Part shown: positions 63,001-64,000 of the stretch, in pieces | How positions within the stretch are numbered: the stretch's first letter is position 1 | Layout of the letters: each line of letters begins with the position of its first letter | Assembly: GCA_964561785.1 (NCBI GenBank) | Contig: CAZLRF010000002.1 | Location: 1-64,000 of the forward strand | Reading direction: 5' to 3' | DNA: 64,000 nt | From: DATBSL01 sp964561785 | GTDB taxonomy: Bacteria; Acidobacteriota; Vicinamibacteria; Fen-336 | Program-made: the position numbers and the translations under genes | The notes under the pieces: model-generated | Seen by the model: only the letters and a program-made list of their open reading frames with translations | Database searches by the model: none | Told to the model about the DNA's origin: nothing

Positions 63001-63923
63001 GACGGGTCCTGAAGTTCGGCGGCACCTCGGTCGGCTCCCCTCCGGCGCTGCGCGCGGCGCTCGCCCTCGCGGCGGCGGCCGCGCGCGAGCGGCCGGTCGT
63101 CGTGGTGGTGTCGGCCCTCGCGGGCGTGACCAACGCCCTCGAGGCCGCCCTCGCCGGGGCGGCGGCCGGCCGGCTCGACGTCGCCGGCTTCGCCGCCGCG
63201 CTGCGCGAGCGGCACCTCGCGCTGCTCGCCGCGGTGTCGTCCGGCCGTCCCGCCGCCCGGGCCGCGGCGGCGGTGCGGGGCCGGGCGAGGGAGCTCGAGG
63301 AGCGGCTCGGCGCCCTCGCCGGGAGACCCTCCCCGGCCGCGCGAGCGGGCGTCCTCGCCCTCGGCGAGAGGCTGTCCGCGCCCGTCGCCGCGGCCGGCCT
63401 GGCGTCGCTCGGCCTCGAGGCGACGGTCGTCGACGCCGCCTCGATCATCCGCACCGATCGCTCGTTCGACGAGGCCCGGGTCGACCAGCCGGCCACGCGT
63501 CGCCTCGCGCGCGCCGCGCTCGGCGCCCTGCCCGGCCACGCCGTGCCGGTCGTCACGGGCTTCCTCGGCGCGACCGAGCGGGGCGAGACGACGCTCCTCG
63601 GCCGCGGCGGATCGGACCTCACCGCGTCGCTCCTCGGCTGGGCCCTCGACGCCGACCGCGTCGAGATCTGGTCGGACGTGGACGGCGTCCTCGACGCCGA
63701 CCCGCGACGCTCGCCCGATGCGCGCACGATCCCCCGCCTCGGCTACGCGGAGGCGGCGGCGCTCGCCCGGGCGGGGGCGAAGGTGCTCCACCCGCGCACG
63801 CTCGACGCCCTCGCCGACACGGGCATCCCGGTGTACGTCGGAAACACGCTGCGCCCGGACGGAGGGGGAACCTGGATCGGCCCCGCGCCGGCCGCGGCGC
63901 GGGAGGAGGGCACCGCGGCCTGA
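62997..63923 (+). CDS. Aspartate kinase, catalytic domain only (no ACT domains)
   Basis: The product is 308 residues from GTG 62997, overlapping the metY stop by 4 bases. It phosphorylates aspartate, the first step to homoserine, lysine and threonine. KFGGTSVGS (6-14) near the N-terminus, VVVSALAGVTNALEAAL, FLGATERGETTLLGRGGSDL and EIWSDVDGVLDADPR are the catalytic markers. The protein ends at the GNTLRPDGGGTWIG segment; the two ACT domains that confer feedback inhibition by lysine or threonine are absent (normal length about 400-460). No ACT-like sequence is seen in the 77 bases that follow. Control may rest on the attenuator instead. Confidence 0.9.
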   Translation: MRRVLKFGGTSVGSPPALRAALALAAAAARERPVVVVVSALAGVTNALEAALAGAAAGRLDVAGFAAALRERHLALLAAVSSGRPAARAAAAVRGRARELEERLGALAGRPSPAARAGVLALGERLSAPVAAAGLASLGLEATVVDAASIIRTDRSFDEARVDQPATRRLARAALGALPGHAVPVVTGFLGATERGETTLLGRGGSDLTASLLGWALDADRVEIWSDVDGVLDADPRRSPDARTIPRLGYAEAAALARAGAKVLHPRTLDALADTGIPVYVGNTLRPDGGGTWIGPAPAAAREEGTAA

Positions 63924-64000
63924 GGCCGTCCCGGGGAACCCGTCGGCGAAGCGCTCGCGCGGGGTTGCGAAAGCGACGGACGCGCACCATCCTGTGAAGA

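Noticed and set aside
63924..64000. Possible ACT domain or homoserine dehydrogenase start after the aspartate kinase
   Set aside because: No ACT-like sequence or convincing start is visible in the final 77 bases; the next gene must begin beyond the window.

Overview
This window is a GC-rich bacterial chromosome segment (roughly 70% G+C by eye). It carries a hemicellulose-degradation operon, two separate complex I (nuo) clusters, an ECF sigma factor, a large Ser/Thr kinase with a C-terminal beta-propeller-like region, SMC, and many secreted or lipoprotein genes. I infer a Gram-negative chemoheterotroph that degrades plant polysaccharides. Acidobacteriota is the best guess, from the ECF/zinc-ribbon-kinase genes and enzyme content; Myxococcota or Planctomycetota are alternatives. 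This is an inference from gene content only; there is no rRNA in the window.

Layout. 1-10.5 kb (minus strand) is a six-gene operon: a CE1-like esterase (cut by the window edge), GH51, GH3 with a PA14 insert, GH95, a second GH51 and a tannase/feruloyl esterase. It reads as a periplasmic or extracellular set for feruloylated arabinoxylan and fucosylated side chains, driven from a promoter at about 10.5 kb. 10.6-17.4 kb holds two VapBC-type modules, a tandem two-domain adenylate-kinase-like protein, an SDR reductase plus thiolase pair, a Bcp peroxiredoxin, a small secreted protein and tRNA-Thr(CGT). 17.7-24.6 kb is nuoABCDHIJKN. 24.6-38.6 kb is accessory: a heptad-repeat protein, an ECF sigma factor followed by an orphan zinc-ribbon remnant, a frameshifted small secreted gene, the Ser/Thr kinase, two lipoproteins, a nucleoside hydrolase, a degenerate glycogen-phosphorylase homologue, pyrophosphatase and rfbB. 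38.7-44 kb has rfbC and a second nuo set (nuoB, fused nuoCD, nuoG, nuoI). 44.4-50.9 kb (minus) has a GH9 enzyme and an operon of zinc-ribbon, SPFH, ribbon-helix-helix, EAL and metalloprotease genes. 51-61.4 kb has a TPR protein, SMC, a methyltransferase-like protein, a Ski2-like DUF3516 helicase and a histone-deacetylase-like fusion protein. 61.4-64 kb is metY followed by an aspartate kinase lacking ACT domains.

The most striking element is upstream of metY. A strong promoter (TTGACA-17-TACCTT) is followed, about where transcription should begin, by a 31-codon ORF whose codons 16-21 read Met-Cys-Met-Cys-Met-Cys. After it come a repeated GCGGGTTTT segment and a rho-independent terminator, arranged as mutually exclusive antiterminator and terminator stems. 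This looks like a ribosome-mediated transcription attenuator sensing charged tRNA-Met and tRNA-Cys, controlling O-acetylhomoserine sulfhydrylase and aspartate kinase. The same promoter-to-ATG spacing at both VapBC modules suggests that leaderless mRNAs are used in this organism.
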